A stretch of DNA of 64,000 nucleotides, from NCBI RefSeq assembly GCF_031755915.1, contig NC_083386.1, positions 5,087,501-5,151,500 on the forward strand, written 5' to 3'. The first letter of the stretch is position 1, and each line of letters opens with the position of its first letter. Below the pieces are notes generated by a model. It searched no databases. It saw nothing but the letters and a program-made list of their open reading frames with translations, and was not told the origin of the DNA. The translations under genes and the position numbers were made by a program. The stretch is from Ziziphus jujuba (taxonomy: Eukaryota; Streptophyta; Magnoliopsida; Rosales; Rhamnaceae). This document shows, one piece after another, positions 45,960-57,617 of this stretch.

Positions 45960-47250
45960 TCAAGAAGGAGATCTTAGAGGAGGCGCATAGCTTGATGTAT
46001 GCGATGCACCCTGGAAGTACCAAAATGTACTGAACGCTTGTTAAGTATTATTGGTGGATTGGCATGAAGAGGGAAGTGGCAGATTTTGTATCAAAATGCC
46101 TAATTTCCTAACAACTAAAGGCAAAAAGATAGAAGCCTTCAAGGCTACTCTAATCCTTACCTATTCATGTATGGAAGTGGGAAGAACTCAATATGGATTT
46201 TGTGTTTAAGCTTCCCCCTACACCTAGGAGATACGATGGTAATTGAGTGATCATTGATCGTCTGACCAAGTTGGCACACTTCTTATCGGTCTGAGAGCAT
46301 TTCTCACATGAGAAATTGGCCCAGTTGTTTGTACAATGTATTGTGAGTCTTCATGGAGTACCGATCACCATCGTATCCGATCGAGATCCACATTTTACTT
46401 CACGATTATGGCAGAAGTTGGCTGATGCGTTAGGAGTAAGACTCAACTACAGTACCGCCTTTCATCCACAATCTAATGGATAAGCTGAGTGCACAATTCA
46501 GACATTAGAAGATATGCTAAGATCTTGTGTTATGTAATTTCGCAGAAGCTGGGATGAATAACTGCCGCTGATAGAATTTGTTTATAATAATAACTACCAA
46601 GTGAGTATTGAGATGTCCCTGTACAAAGCCTTATATGGGAGGCAATTTCGGACACCTTTATGCTGGAGTGAAGTAGGAGAAGAGAGACTCCTTGCGGCGA
46701 ATAATGCGGTTGGATTTGAGTATTTACGGATGACCTTGGACAAGGTAAGGATCATCCAGGATCAATTGAAGGCTGCCCAAGATCGACAGAAGAGTTACGC
46801 CGATGTGCGTAGGAAGGATTTGGAATTTGAAGTAGGAGATTGGGTATTCTTAAAGTTATCTCCATGGAAGGGAGTAGTACACTTTGGTCGATGAGGTAAG
46901 TTGAGTTCTCGTTATATTGGGCCTTACGAGATTATGGAGAGGATTGGCCCCGTGGCATATAGAGTAGCATTACCAGAAGAGCTAGCCCCAGTGCACAATG
47001 TATTTCGTGTTTCGGTGCTATAGAAATATATCGCAAACCTATCACATGTACTCGAGACTCCTAACATCGAGTTGAGGGAAAATCTATCGTACGTGGAGCA
47101 GCCAGTGCAAATTTTGGATCGCGAGGAGTGAGTGCTGTGTAACAAGACCATTCCTTTCGTCAAAGTCTTGCGGCGGAATCACTTGGTCGAGGAAGCAACA
47201 TGGGAGCCCGAGGTACAGATATGCAACCAGTACCCCTATCTGTTCCAATG
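45960..47250 (+). pseudogene. Integrase and C-terminal chromodomain-like remnant
   Basis: The zinc-finger end (HPGSTKMY), the core block around VSDRDPHFTSRLW, the block NYSTAFHPQSNG and the C-terminal GPYEIMERIGPVAYR region are recognisable in order, with stops at about 46,030, 46,240, 46,480, 46,535, 46,892, 47,022 and 47,130. The tail VKVLRRNHLVEEATWE matches the chromodomain-like end of Tekay/Del elements. Longest open piece is about 97 codons (46,601-46,894). Confidence 0.8.
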
Positions 47251-48789
47251 ATGTGTGAAATTTCAAGGACGAAACTTTTGTAATGGAGAAAGATTGTAAC
47301 ACCCCGTCCTGAAAATACGTCGGAATTTTTGCATGTTGACCGAGAGGATCAAAATTTGACTTTTTGTTCGGGATGGAATTTTGCGTTGATTGAGGCACCA
47401 ATTCAAATTACGTATCGTCCCGAGTTCGTAGACTAGTAGCAAGTCAAAATCAGAGCTACCGTTTGAAAGTTATGTGCAAGGCAAGTTGCAGTCCAAGCTG
47501 TCCAAGGGTGTCAAGTTTGACATTTTATCTATGTGGAATTTTGACTCTTGTATGGTTATAAAGTACTCATCGATACAAGTCTATAGACTAGCGGCACGCT
47601 TAATTTGGACATCAGTATAAACCTGCAAACTTTTTCTGATACAGTATTATTTTATATTTTTTTTAATTAAATGGTGTTATTGTGAAAAATGTGCACCATG
47701 TGTCAAGCCCTCAGCCTTTCCCGTGAGTGCACAGTGGCACCCACGAGATGGCCTCTTATTGGCTCAAACCCGTGTGTGAGTCTTGTGATCGGAAAGAGAG
47801 AGAGAGAGGGGAAGAGAGAGAGAGGCGAGACCACCACCGGCCACCGCCGATTTGCCATTTTCCGGCCACCCTTTTTGTACACACGCCACCCCACCTTGAA
47901 GTCCACTTGAAAATCAGCCGGCCAGCCAAATCTCGCAGCCACCTGACCTCCGACGATCCCGGATCGTGAGTTTTACCGGCGATCGCGTCGATTGCTTCAA
48001 ACCCAGATTTCTCCCTATTCCGATATTCATTTGCCTCACAGCCTGTCTCATCCATTCACCCATCCTCCGATCTACATCTCCTCCAAAAATCATGACTAGT
48101 GGCCACTGGACATGCCACCGACAGTGATGAGTTCCGGTGACCATGACTGCTCGTCGGGAAATTGACTTTTGGGCAAGTTTCCAGTTGCATCGCCCATCCT
48201 TTCCCACTAATTCCGACCCTCTGAACCCAAATTCGGTGTCCACTTTTGTGAAGTCCCACATCGGTTGGAAAGGGGAATGAAAGACTCCATATAAGTGAGT
48301 GTCGAAACATTTCCCTTGCGAGGCCTTCCCATGAGGGAATGTAAAACCATGCGGGATAGGCCTAAAGCGGACAATAATGTGATGGGGCCTGGGATGCCCA
48401 TGCTAGTGGGACTAGTAGGTAGGGGTTGGAAGAGGATTCCCCCTAACCATTGCGAGGCCTTTTAAAACCTTGAGGGCTGGGTTGTAAGAGGATTCCCCAA
48501 TCCCAAAGAGGACAATATCGCATGCGGGTGGTCTGGGCTGTCACAGATGGTATCAGAGCCGGACCCAAATCGATGTGCCAGCGAGGACGATAGGTCCTAA
48601 GGAGGAAAGATTTTGAAGTCCCACATTGGTTTGAAAGGGGAACGAAACACTCCATATAAGTTGGTGTGGATATCTTTCCCTTGCGAGGCTTTCCCATGAG
48701 GGAATGTAAAACGGTGCGGGCTGGACCCAAAGCGGACAATATCGTGATTGGGCCTGGGATGCCCGTGCCAGTAGGACTGGTAGGTAGGC

Positions 48790-51700
48790 TATCAGGACCC
48801 GTCCAAGATCCCTCATCAGAACCCTAGACAAATCCTGATCCTAGGGAAACCCTACCGGACCCTCCAATGGAAATCCGGCAGAACCTCCCCTAAGGGTTGG
48901 ACTTACCACAATTTCCCTGCACTGAAAATATACTTCTATATATACCACTTTATTCCTCCCACCTTGCTATAATTTAATTCCACAAATTTGCAGCACTTCA
49001 AATGAATAACAGGGAATCAGTGCATAATCAATTAAATAATACATCCAACATAGTATACAGAGTGTTAATAAAGTTCTAAGTATGATAATTAATACAAAAG
49101 AGTAGAAAGAAAATTGCATAATAAGAAATGAAGAAAAGAAGACTTCTCAGAGTTCCAGGAATGATCAAACTGTCAAGCTCGCCTGATCGAACAATGTCTA
49201 CCACCTGAGCCTAAGAGAACAAAATTTGAAAATATGAGATGCTAATCATCTCAGTAAGCGACCCAATCTACTAATTACTAATAATTAAGTAATTTAGTAA
49301 TAAGTAAATAAATAAATACATGAATGGTTTAGTAATAATGGTCGAAAATAATTTTTCTCTCAAAACCCTCATGGTCACTCAGTTGGAAATGTTCCCTTTT
49401 TAAAACGTCTTCACAAAACTCGATGTTTTATGCCCCAAGTGTAATAGCCCAGTACCACCCGCATCAAGATATTGTCCTCTTTGGCCCAAGGTTCACTCCC
49501 TCTCCCCCCCCTGGCCTCAAGGTTTTGTCAAAACGCGTCTTGAAGGGAGAGGTGTGCCCCTCTCCAACCGATGTGGGATGTTACACCAAGATTCACAAAA
49601 TAATTAATCAAATAATTTACAAATAAAACATAACAAATTAAGAATCCAAAATTAGAATGAGAATAATAATAGAAATGAAAATAAACTTTTATAAGAATTA
49701 CTAAAAGATTAATAACATATCATCAACAAATAATACAAAGACATCAATGAAACTCATATTAAAACAATTCAGGAAATAATCAAATAATTAGAATAACTCA
49801 ATTAATTGAACAATTAAGTAAAGGAATAATTTAATCAAAATAAAACACCCATTTAAAATGATAAGAATAAAATAAAATGAAAGAAAATATAATATATCAG
49901 AATTGATTTCAAAATACCAAAACAATTTGAATAATAAATTCGTAAAATCATTTTTATAAAAATTGCGTAACTTTTAAATTTAAATAATTAATAAAACACT
50001 ATTAAATACATTTTTATTAAAACAGATTTTTAAAATATTTCATATTTGAAAATCATGTCATGAAAACCATTTGATGCACATACTATATACCAGTGGCGCC
50101 AACGGTACCCAGCATCCCAAGCACTGTCAGACAGAAGGTTAAAGAGAGAAACCGGTATACGGTCGCGTGGCACCCCACCGCACCGCTGCAAACAGGCGTC
50201 CTGGCCATGGCGGGGGGTGGCTACGGCCGATATCAACTTGCCAACCCTCGGTCCAATGGCAACCACAAGACAACCCATAAATCACCTACGCGCTGCTCAC
50301 ACCCACTTGCGCGCTAATCATATCCATGTGCGCACTAATCATATCCACATATACAGAATACCAGTACATGTGTGGTGCATCTAAAAACTCGTAAATCATA
50401 AAATCAATATTTATATAAAATACCACCGGATTTATATTATCCATTTAAACCCATAAATTTTTCACATTTCTTTTTAAAATCATCATCATAAATCCATCGC
50501 ATAAATTCCATAAATTTCAAATCCATCAATCTCAATTCCATCAATTCAAATATAATTATGCAGAATAAATCTAATATTGAACATAACAATAAATTAAAGG
50601 AATTAAAACCACAATTCCTTTAATTCAAAAATATATTTTTTGGCACCAAAACACACATTAAAATTATCATAAATTAACAATATAAAATTAAAGAGTAATT
50701 TTATTAAATCACCAACACATAAAACATATTTTCCAAATAATCAATTAACACAAAATAGATAATTAATTACCCAAAATAATTTTGAAGGTGGGTCACTCAC
50801 CTCGAGCATGCAATCCAACTAAGATTCTCTATAGGATCAATTCTACAACTCACACGTGCTCCTAGAATAACAATATTACACAGGATCAAATAAATTAATA
50901 TTTTATTCAGATAAATAATACCCGTACCAGGGGACTAACACAAACGGTATCCAAAATTTATGAGTAATATACTAAATCGAAGCTTGTGAAGCGAGGATTA
51001 CGAATATGGTCTTACTTCCTGGAGATTGGATCCGTGATGGTCGAAATCTTGCCAGAAAGCTCTCGGATTTTAGACCCTCGATTCTCACAATCTGTTAAGA
51101 ATTGAGGAAAGTGGACACCAGATTTGGATTTAGGGGGTCAGAATTAGTGGGAAAGGATGGGCAATGCAACTGAAAACTCACCGGAAAGTCGATTTCCTGA
51201 CGAGCCACCATGGTCACGGGAACCTGTCACCGCTGGCGGCGCGTCCGGTGGCCACTGGTCGTGATTTTTGGAGAAAATGTAGATTGGAGGATGGGTGAAT
51301 GGATGGGACCGGCAGTGAGGCAAACAGAGGCCGGAATGGGAAGAAATCTGGGTTTGAAGCAATCAGCAGAGCTGCCGAAAAAAGTCTCGATTCGGGCATA
51401 TCGGTGGTCGATTGGCCGTGATTTTTGGCTGGCCGGCCAGTTTTCAAGTAGACGTCAAGGTGGGGTGACACATTTATGGAAAGGGTGTCTGAAAAATGAC
51501 AAATCGGCGGTGGCCAGTGGTGGTTTCTCCTCTCTCTCTCTCTCTTCCCCTCGGCCCACATGTGTTTTGGCCAAAATAAAAACCACCTGTGGGTGACACT
51601 GTCCACTCATGGGATTGGTTGAAAACATGACATGTGGCACATACTATTCACTCAAGTAAAAATATATTAAAATATTACGGTATTCGGAAAACTTTGCATG

Positions 51701-52058
51701 TCCATAACTTTCAAGCCAGATGTCTAATCAGGTGTGCCACTAGTCTATGAACTCGTATTGATGAGTACTTCACAACTATGCATGAGTCAAAGCTCAACTT
51801 TGCATGAATAAAAAGTCAACTCCGACATCCCTTGGACAGTTTGGACCTCAACTTGTCTTGCTCGTAACTTTCAAAGGTAGCTCCATTTTTTATGTGCTAC
51901 TAGTCTACGAACTCGGGGCGATACGTACTTTGAAATGGTGCGTCGGTCAATGCAAAATTCCATCCATAACAAAAAGTCAAAATTTTGACCTTCTCAATCA
52001 ACGGTCAACCTCGATCAACATGGAAAAATTTCGACGTACTTTGGGACGGGGTGTTACA
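48790..52058 (-). mobile_element. Antisense solo LTR (Tekay/Del-like family) inside the TRIM
   Basis: 3,269 bp; plus strand begins TATCAGGACCCGTCC (first G of the usual TGTCAGG is lost) and ends GGACGGGGTGTTACA. Flanks are TAGGC (48,785-48,789) and TAGGG (52,059-52,063), a 5-bp TSD with one change. It contains the small solo LTR at 49,440. Open frames within it, such as near 51.2-51.6 kb, are LTR sequence. Confidence 0.9.
49440..49585 (-). mobile_element. 146-bp solo LTR of a small TRIM-like element, TSD CCAAG
   Basis: TGTAATAGCCC...GATGTGGGATGTTACA flanked by CCAAG (49,435-49,439 and 49,586-49,590). Read on the minus strand it begins TGTAACATCCCACATCGG, like TRIM LTRs but clearly a different family from those at 28,907 and 48,247. 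Confidence 0.88.
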
Positions 52059-54622
52059 TAGGGGTTGGAAAAGGATTATCCCTAACCATTGCGAGGCCTT
52101 TTAAAACCTTGAGAGCTGGCTTGTAAGAGGATTTCCCAGGCCCAAGGAGGACAATATTGCATGCGGATGATTTGGGCTGTCACAACTTTTCCTAATTCTT
52201 AATAGATTGTGAGAATCGAGGGTCTAAAATCTGAGAGCTTTCCGACGAGATTCCGGCCACCTCAGATCCGATCTCTGGAAAGTAAGACCAAATTCGTAAT
52301 CGTCGTTTCACAAGTTTCGATTCGGTATATTACTCATAAATTTTGGATGTCGTTTGTGTTCGCTCCTCTGGTACGCATTTGGGAGTTACCCGATTAAAAT
52401 ATTAAAATAATTAGTTTTATGTATTGTGGATATTTTAGGTGCATGCGTGGATAGTGGAGTTGATCTTGCGGAGGATCTGAATTGATACACGTGCTTAAGG
52501 TGAGTGACCCACCTTCAAAATTATTTTGGGATGTTAAAATATATATATATTTTGTGTTAATTGGTTATTTGAAGAATATGTTTTATGTGTTGAATATTTA
52601 GTAAATTTATTTTTGGAATCTTGACACCAAAATTGAATGAATTATAATTATTTGTGCATCAAAAAATATTTTGATTCCAAGAATTTTATGGATATGGGAT
52701 CTTATTAATAATTGTTCAATTTTATTGTTGGAATATTGTGTAATTAGAAATGCTTTCATGTGAATTTTAATATATGTTTAATATTTGAAGAAATTTCCAT
52801 TTAATTTTACAATGCCGATTTATGATGGTTTTAGTATATGTGATGTTGCCAAGAATGTATTTGGGATTTCAAAGGAATTATGGTTTAAGGTTTTTAATTA
52901 ATTATTTTTGAGTTTGATGTTGATTTTATAATGCATAACAAATGTGTTTATATTGTTTTAAGAATATATGAATTTCATGTGGTTTTAATAATATTTTTGG
53001 CATGATTTGATTTTAAAGATTTCAAGAAAAATATTGGTTTGAGTTATGGTGCTCTCAAAATATATATTTATGCACTTGAAATATTATCTAGTTGATTTTA
53101 TGATATGGAAAAAATTATATATTATCGATGGATTTATGCTGGCGATATTAAAGAAAAATATGGGAATATGAATTTGAAAAGCGATATAATTTCCACGGTG
53201 AGTTTTGGAAAAATTATTATTTTTAAAATAATATGGTTATTTGTTTTAGATGCACTCATATAGTACTGGTGTTCTGTACTGTGTATGTGGATGAGTGCGC
53301 AAGTTATAATGTTTCCCGTGAGTTGTCATCGGACCGAGGGCAGGTAAGTTTTATATTGGCCATAAGCCGCTCCCCTCCATGGCTAGGTTGACGGTTTAAG
53401 CAGCGGCGCTGTCGGGACGTCGAAGCGACCGTATACAAGTTTCTCTCTTTAACCTCCCGTCGAACGGTGCTCGGGATGATGGGTATCATACGATATAACT
53501 GGTATATAGTGTGGTGGATTAAGTATTATTTTTCTGATATAAATTTCAAATCTTAAAGTTTTAAAATCGTATTTAAATTAAATATATTTAATTTGTTTTA
53601 TCACCTATTTTCAATTAGTATTTTTCTAAAATGTATTCATTCATATTTTATGACACTTATTTTAAAATAATATTTATAAAATGCATCTTGCCATATTTTT
53701 ATTATATAGATTGATTAAATATTTCAAAATGAATTTTATAATATATTTTTACCATTTATTTTACATGATTATTTGTAATTATTTAAATTATATTTTTGAT
53801 ACTGTTTATTTTAGTTTATTAAATCAAATGTTACGAATTATGTATTGAATTTCACTTTTATGTTATATTTCTTTAATGTAAGTATTCTAAATTTATTTTA
53901 TTATATTTTATTCGTATTTGAATTATTTAAATTTTTATTAAATTAATTATTCCTTGATTTTTGTGGCATAAAATATTGGGTTTTGCAAAAATATTTTAAA
54001 AGTGGAACTTTTCCAACGGAGTGAATGGTAAGGGTTTTGAGAGAAAATATTATTTTCAATTAATTATTAAGTATTTACTTATTTATTCTTAATTATTCAA
54101 GTGTACTATTATTATCGTTGTTATTATAATTGTATATTGGATAGGGTCACTCACTGAGATGATTAGTATCACGTATTTTTTCCCTTGGTACAAAGATTGG
54201 TAGACATTCGTCCAGAGCGAGCTTGATCTTCGTTGCTGTCGTATTTCGAAGAGTTCTCTTTCTTTTCATTTATTTCTATTGTAATATTTTTTTTTTCCAT
54301 CTTTTGTTGTATAACTTTCATATTTAATTGTACTCTATGATGCTCTCTGTATACTGTATTGGACACATTTTATTAAATACTGCATTAGGTCCCTATTTAA
54401 TTTATGGAAGTGCTCTTTATTGTGGAATTAAATTGTAGTAAGATGGAAGAATAAGGCGGTATATATATAGAAGTATGTTTTCAATGTAGAAAAATTGTGG
54501 TAAGTCCAACCCTTAAGGAAGCTTCTGCCGAATTCTCCATTGGAAGGTTCGGTAGGGTTTTCCTTGGATCAAGGCTTATCTAGGGTTCCAGTAAAGGATC
54601 TTGGACGGGTCCTGACAATTTT

Positions 54623-56580
54623 GGCCAAAGTTTGTATATTATTGTAAATTAAAATACTATGAAAACTGACAATAATAAGGGAGAAAAAAAAAAAAAAACC
54701 GAGGACATTAATACGTTAAAAGCATATCTTTGCTGTGTTTCTTTCTCTAATGTCTGAAGGCAAAAAAGATCGATTCTCTAAGTAGAAATAGAGTGTGAGT
54801 TTGGACTTTGGACGCTTGAAGTTCAACAGCAAAAATCGAAATTGAAATTTCAAAAACTATTAAAAAAATTTATAATTTTCTTTTAGAAGGGAAAAAGACA
54901 TCATTGACACTGGACCTTTGCATGTTGCCAGTTTTCTTTTTTACCTTTCCTTCTTGGGCTTTTTCAAATTTCCCTTTCCTTTTTTTTTTTTTTTTGGTGT
55001 ACCAAATTTGCATTTTTTTGGGGCTAATTTTCTATTCCAATTTGCTTTCCTCGCATTTTAAAAATGTTCGTGTATTTTCTATATAATTTGAATTTTTGGT
55101 TTTTTTTTAGTGGAAACAAAAAAGCCTCCCCAAACAAAAATAAAATAAAATAAAACAAAAAAATAGAAATAAAAAATAAAAATAAAAAACAAGGTTGGTC
55201 CGCCTTTAATGGACTTTAAAAATCACTGGGGCCATGTTATAGACCACTAAAGCTGATCTGGGACTCCACAAGAAAAAAAGAGGAGAGCCTTCTTGTTGGT
55301 TTGGGGTCCATGGATCAAGTCACACTCCTTCTTTATTCAGTGAGACTAATGAAGCAGAAATTTCCATGTTCAAACTCATATCTTTATTTAGTGAGACCAA
55401 AATCCTGTTTGATACCAATTTTTGCTTTTAAGGTTAATTTAGAACTTGCTTTGAGAAATATTTGGATAGTTTTTTTAAAATGAGTTAGTTCTCCAAAAGC
55501 GTTTTTAGTCCAAACCAGTAGCTTTTCATCAAAATTTTCTAGAGAAGTATAAGCTTTGAAGCATAAGCAAAAGCTATTCTAAATAAGACAAGAGCAATAT
55601 CCCTATTCTTGAACCTACCACTCATGAATTGTGCTCACATATATAAGATCCCAGGAAAAGTAACCTAACCTACATACTATTGCTTTCATGAAAATGTTCT
55701 TAGTTATCAATTAGACTTTTTCTTAAATTGTGTGACATTTTCATATCTATCTTGAATATTGGCAATTATACTGTCTTACTTGGGAATGTTAACAAAAACT
55801 TCATCCATTCACAATCTTTGGAACCATATTCATTGTTAATTAACCTGCACGTATATTATTCTCGTACAGCTAGAGCATAACCTCCAGTTATTCAAAACTA
55901 TTGGTGGATTGGTTTGAACTTTGAAGAGATTGTTTTTGTTATTTGTTATTTAAAAGAAAATAACCAAGAAAAATATCATATGAATGTTTTGTTTTATCTC
56001 TCTCTTCTTACTAAAAACTATGGCCAAATATCATGTATATAGATTTCAAACACAGAGTTTTTAACTTTTTAAGCTTACATAGTAAGGCAGAAAGTTTGGT
56101 ATTTTGGTGTTGTAGAGGAAAACGTGACAGATAAAGAACAGTAAATTTGCTACTATACATGAACATTTAACACACTAAACTTCAGAATGATTAAATAGTA
56201 ATGATGAAGGACAGTAATGTTTATTAAATGTATCTTCTGCGACCAGTTGATTACAAGTACCTACATAAATTTAGTGTACCAAATTTGCAATGTTTCAAAT
56301 TGGGAGACCATACAAACCAAATAAGTGTTTTATTGGAGAGAAACATTTGGAAACTTTAACCTGTAATCTTCAAATATATAGAAACTTTTACATGATGATC
56401 AATTTCTTTATTTCAATGTAATTTTTTGAATTTTTTGAATTTTTTGAATTTTTTGAATTTTTTATTTTTTTTTATTTTTTTGGTTTTGATCATCATCTTG
56501 TCCACTTCAAAATCCTTCTCATGTAAGGTAGCCCTATAAAAAATCACAAGATAAAAATGGAAAAAAAAAAAAAAAAGCAA
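54623..56580. repeat. CNL-array flanks (copies of 14.45 kb, 30.3 kb and 39.6 kb segments)
   Basis: 54,715-54,780 resembles the CNL 5' flank; 54,798-54,890 matches 30,328-30,420 (TTTGGACTTTGGACGCTTGAAGTTCAA in part); 54,885-55,760 matches 39,586-40,570. The remainder, with a TTTTGAA repeat at 56,425-56,460, shows no gene. Confidence 0.65.
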
Positions 56581-56589
56581 GTAACCTTA

Positions 56590-57617
56590 ATTCTGGAAAA
56601 CCAACTTTGTCTTATTCATAGACGATATTATGCACACCAATAAATCTAATTCCCTTTAAAGCCAGCATTTGAGTGCTCTCCAACAACATTTCATGACCAT
56701 GCTCTTGTAATGGTGTGTTTGAAAAGGCTGAGTTCCAAACATCTTGAAGAATTTTCAACGAATTGGCCTGTCAATTCATATCCTATAGCAATCTAATATT
56801 ATTATTCCAATGTTTTCCAACTGAATAAGTCTTTTGGCAGCACCTTTATGTCGACTATTTCTAAATGTAAAGTGGTCAGTTTATCCAAATGTTTTAGCTC
56901 ATTAAGACTGGCATTTCTTTTGTCCCCATTGACTCATTGAAGCTCATCCCATTTCTTGAAACTCCTTTCCACCAACAACTCTTCTAAGGATGCAGAATTC
57001 AATATGACAATTGGGTTGAATGACTTCAAGTTGAGTACAGTCATGCAAATCCAACATGCATAAATGAGTAAGTTGTTTGACTTCTGCTGGTAATTCCTTG
57101 ATATCGGATGCTGAAAGGTCAAGAATTTCCAAGTTTTTGAGCTTCCAATATTTAACGATATGTATTCCAGATGATGGCCATGCAAACACAATGTGCGGAG
57201 ATTTCCCAGAGAACTTAAAGGCGAAGGCACTTGTTCCAAATGTAAATAATAAGACAGATGGAAACTCTAGGTTGTTTTGTTTTTCCAAAGAAATTATCCG
57301 GGACTTGAGGAAGGTTTATTCCGCCACATCCAAATTAACTCGAGCAGTTTATATTCCAACTGTCCATGAAGTAGTTGGGGCACATAACTATTAGGTAGTG
57401 AAATCTCCTTTGAGTGCATTTCTTTCAAGGCGATTTGCCTAAGAAGCATTTGTAAAAAATGCGTATGACTTTTTCTTGCAATTGAGATGACAACGTCACA
57501 GATGACATCGGGTATTTTAACAGTATGGTGATAGTTGCAATCCAACAACAAAGAACGATCTTTAATCTTAAAGACTAAAAAGTCCACCGTATCTCTTGTA
57601 CTTTGCAATGTACGTAT
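56590..57617 (-). pseudogene. CNL pseudogene, 3' half (end of NB-ARC and LRR)
   Basis: Read on the minus strand from 57,617 it starts in register with the intact gene at LQEARDRVYSLV (here LQSTRDTVDFLV), passes the MHD region (degenerate IPDV instead of MHDV), and continues into LRRs (NLEILDLSASDIKELPAEV, with frame changes near 57,290 and 56,940) and the block matching NNIVYELDKKGF, which has a stop. It fades near 56,590. It shows multiple frameshifts and stops. It is the continuation of the NB-ARC fragment at 60,191. Confidence 0.8.

Larger units (their letters stand above)
48247..52184 (+). mobile_element. TRIM element nested in the 3' LTR, TSD ACTTT
   Basis: Flanked by ACTTT (48,242-48,246 and 52,185-52,189). 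The 5' LTR is 48,247-48,545 (299 bp), the primer site TGGTATCAGAGC 48,548-48,559, and the purine tract AAGGAGGAAAGA lies just before the 3' LTR at 48,612. The 3' LTR is interrupted by a solo LTR, and its two parts (178 + 126 - 5 bp) also total 299 bp. Without the insertion the element is 664 bp. It is related to the TRIM at 28,907 (shared GTCCCACAT(C/T)GG, CCATGAGGGAA, GGTCTGGGCTGTCACA). Confidence 0.92.
41339..54617 (+). mobile_element. Ty3/gypsy LTR retrotransposon (Tekay/Del-like chromovirus), decayed, TSD ATTTT
   Basis: The element runs from TGTAACATCCCG to GGGTCCTGACA and is flanked by ATTTT (41,334-41,338 and 54,618-54,622). It has a 5' LTR of 3,319 bp, a primer site for initiator-Met tRNA, a 2.6-kb internal region with broken gag, RT/RNase H and integrase plus a C-terminal chromodomain-like stretch, a short purine tract, and a 3' LTR split by a nested insertion. 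Gene order gag-RT-RNase H-integrase marks it as Ty3/gypsy; the end of the integrase and the large LTRs suggest Tekay/Del. It cannot be autonomous: most of gag, protease and most of RT are deleted, and many stops are present. Confidence 0.9.
47295..54617 (+). repeat. 3' LTR of the Ty3/gypsy element, split by a nested TRIM
   Basis: Two pieces, 47,295-48,246 and 52,190-54,617, join to about 3.38 kb. The interruption lies at the position of 42,254 in the 5' LTR, which gives the empty site. TSD of the insertion is ACTTT. Confidence 0.9.

Noticed and set aside
45500..46033. 177-codon open frame as an intact retroelement gene
   Set aside because: It is a piece of RNase H and integrase N-terminal sequence, with stops and deletions on both sides.
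48247..48611. Cassandra-type element with 5S rRNA-like LTR
   Set aside because: No 5S rRNA box A/IE/C-like sequence was recognised in the LTRs; it is a different TRIM family.
51210..51606. Overlapping open frames on both strands of about 130 codons
   Set aside because: Located in the GC-richer part of the antisense solo LTR; composition effect, no domain.
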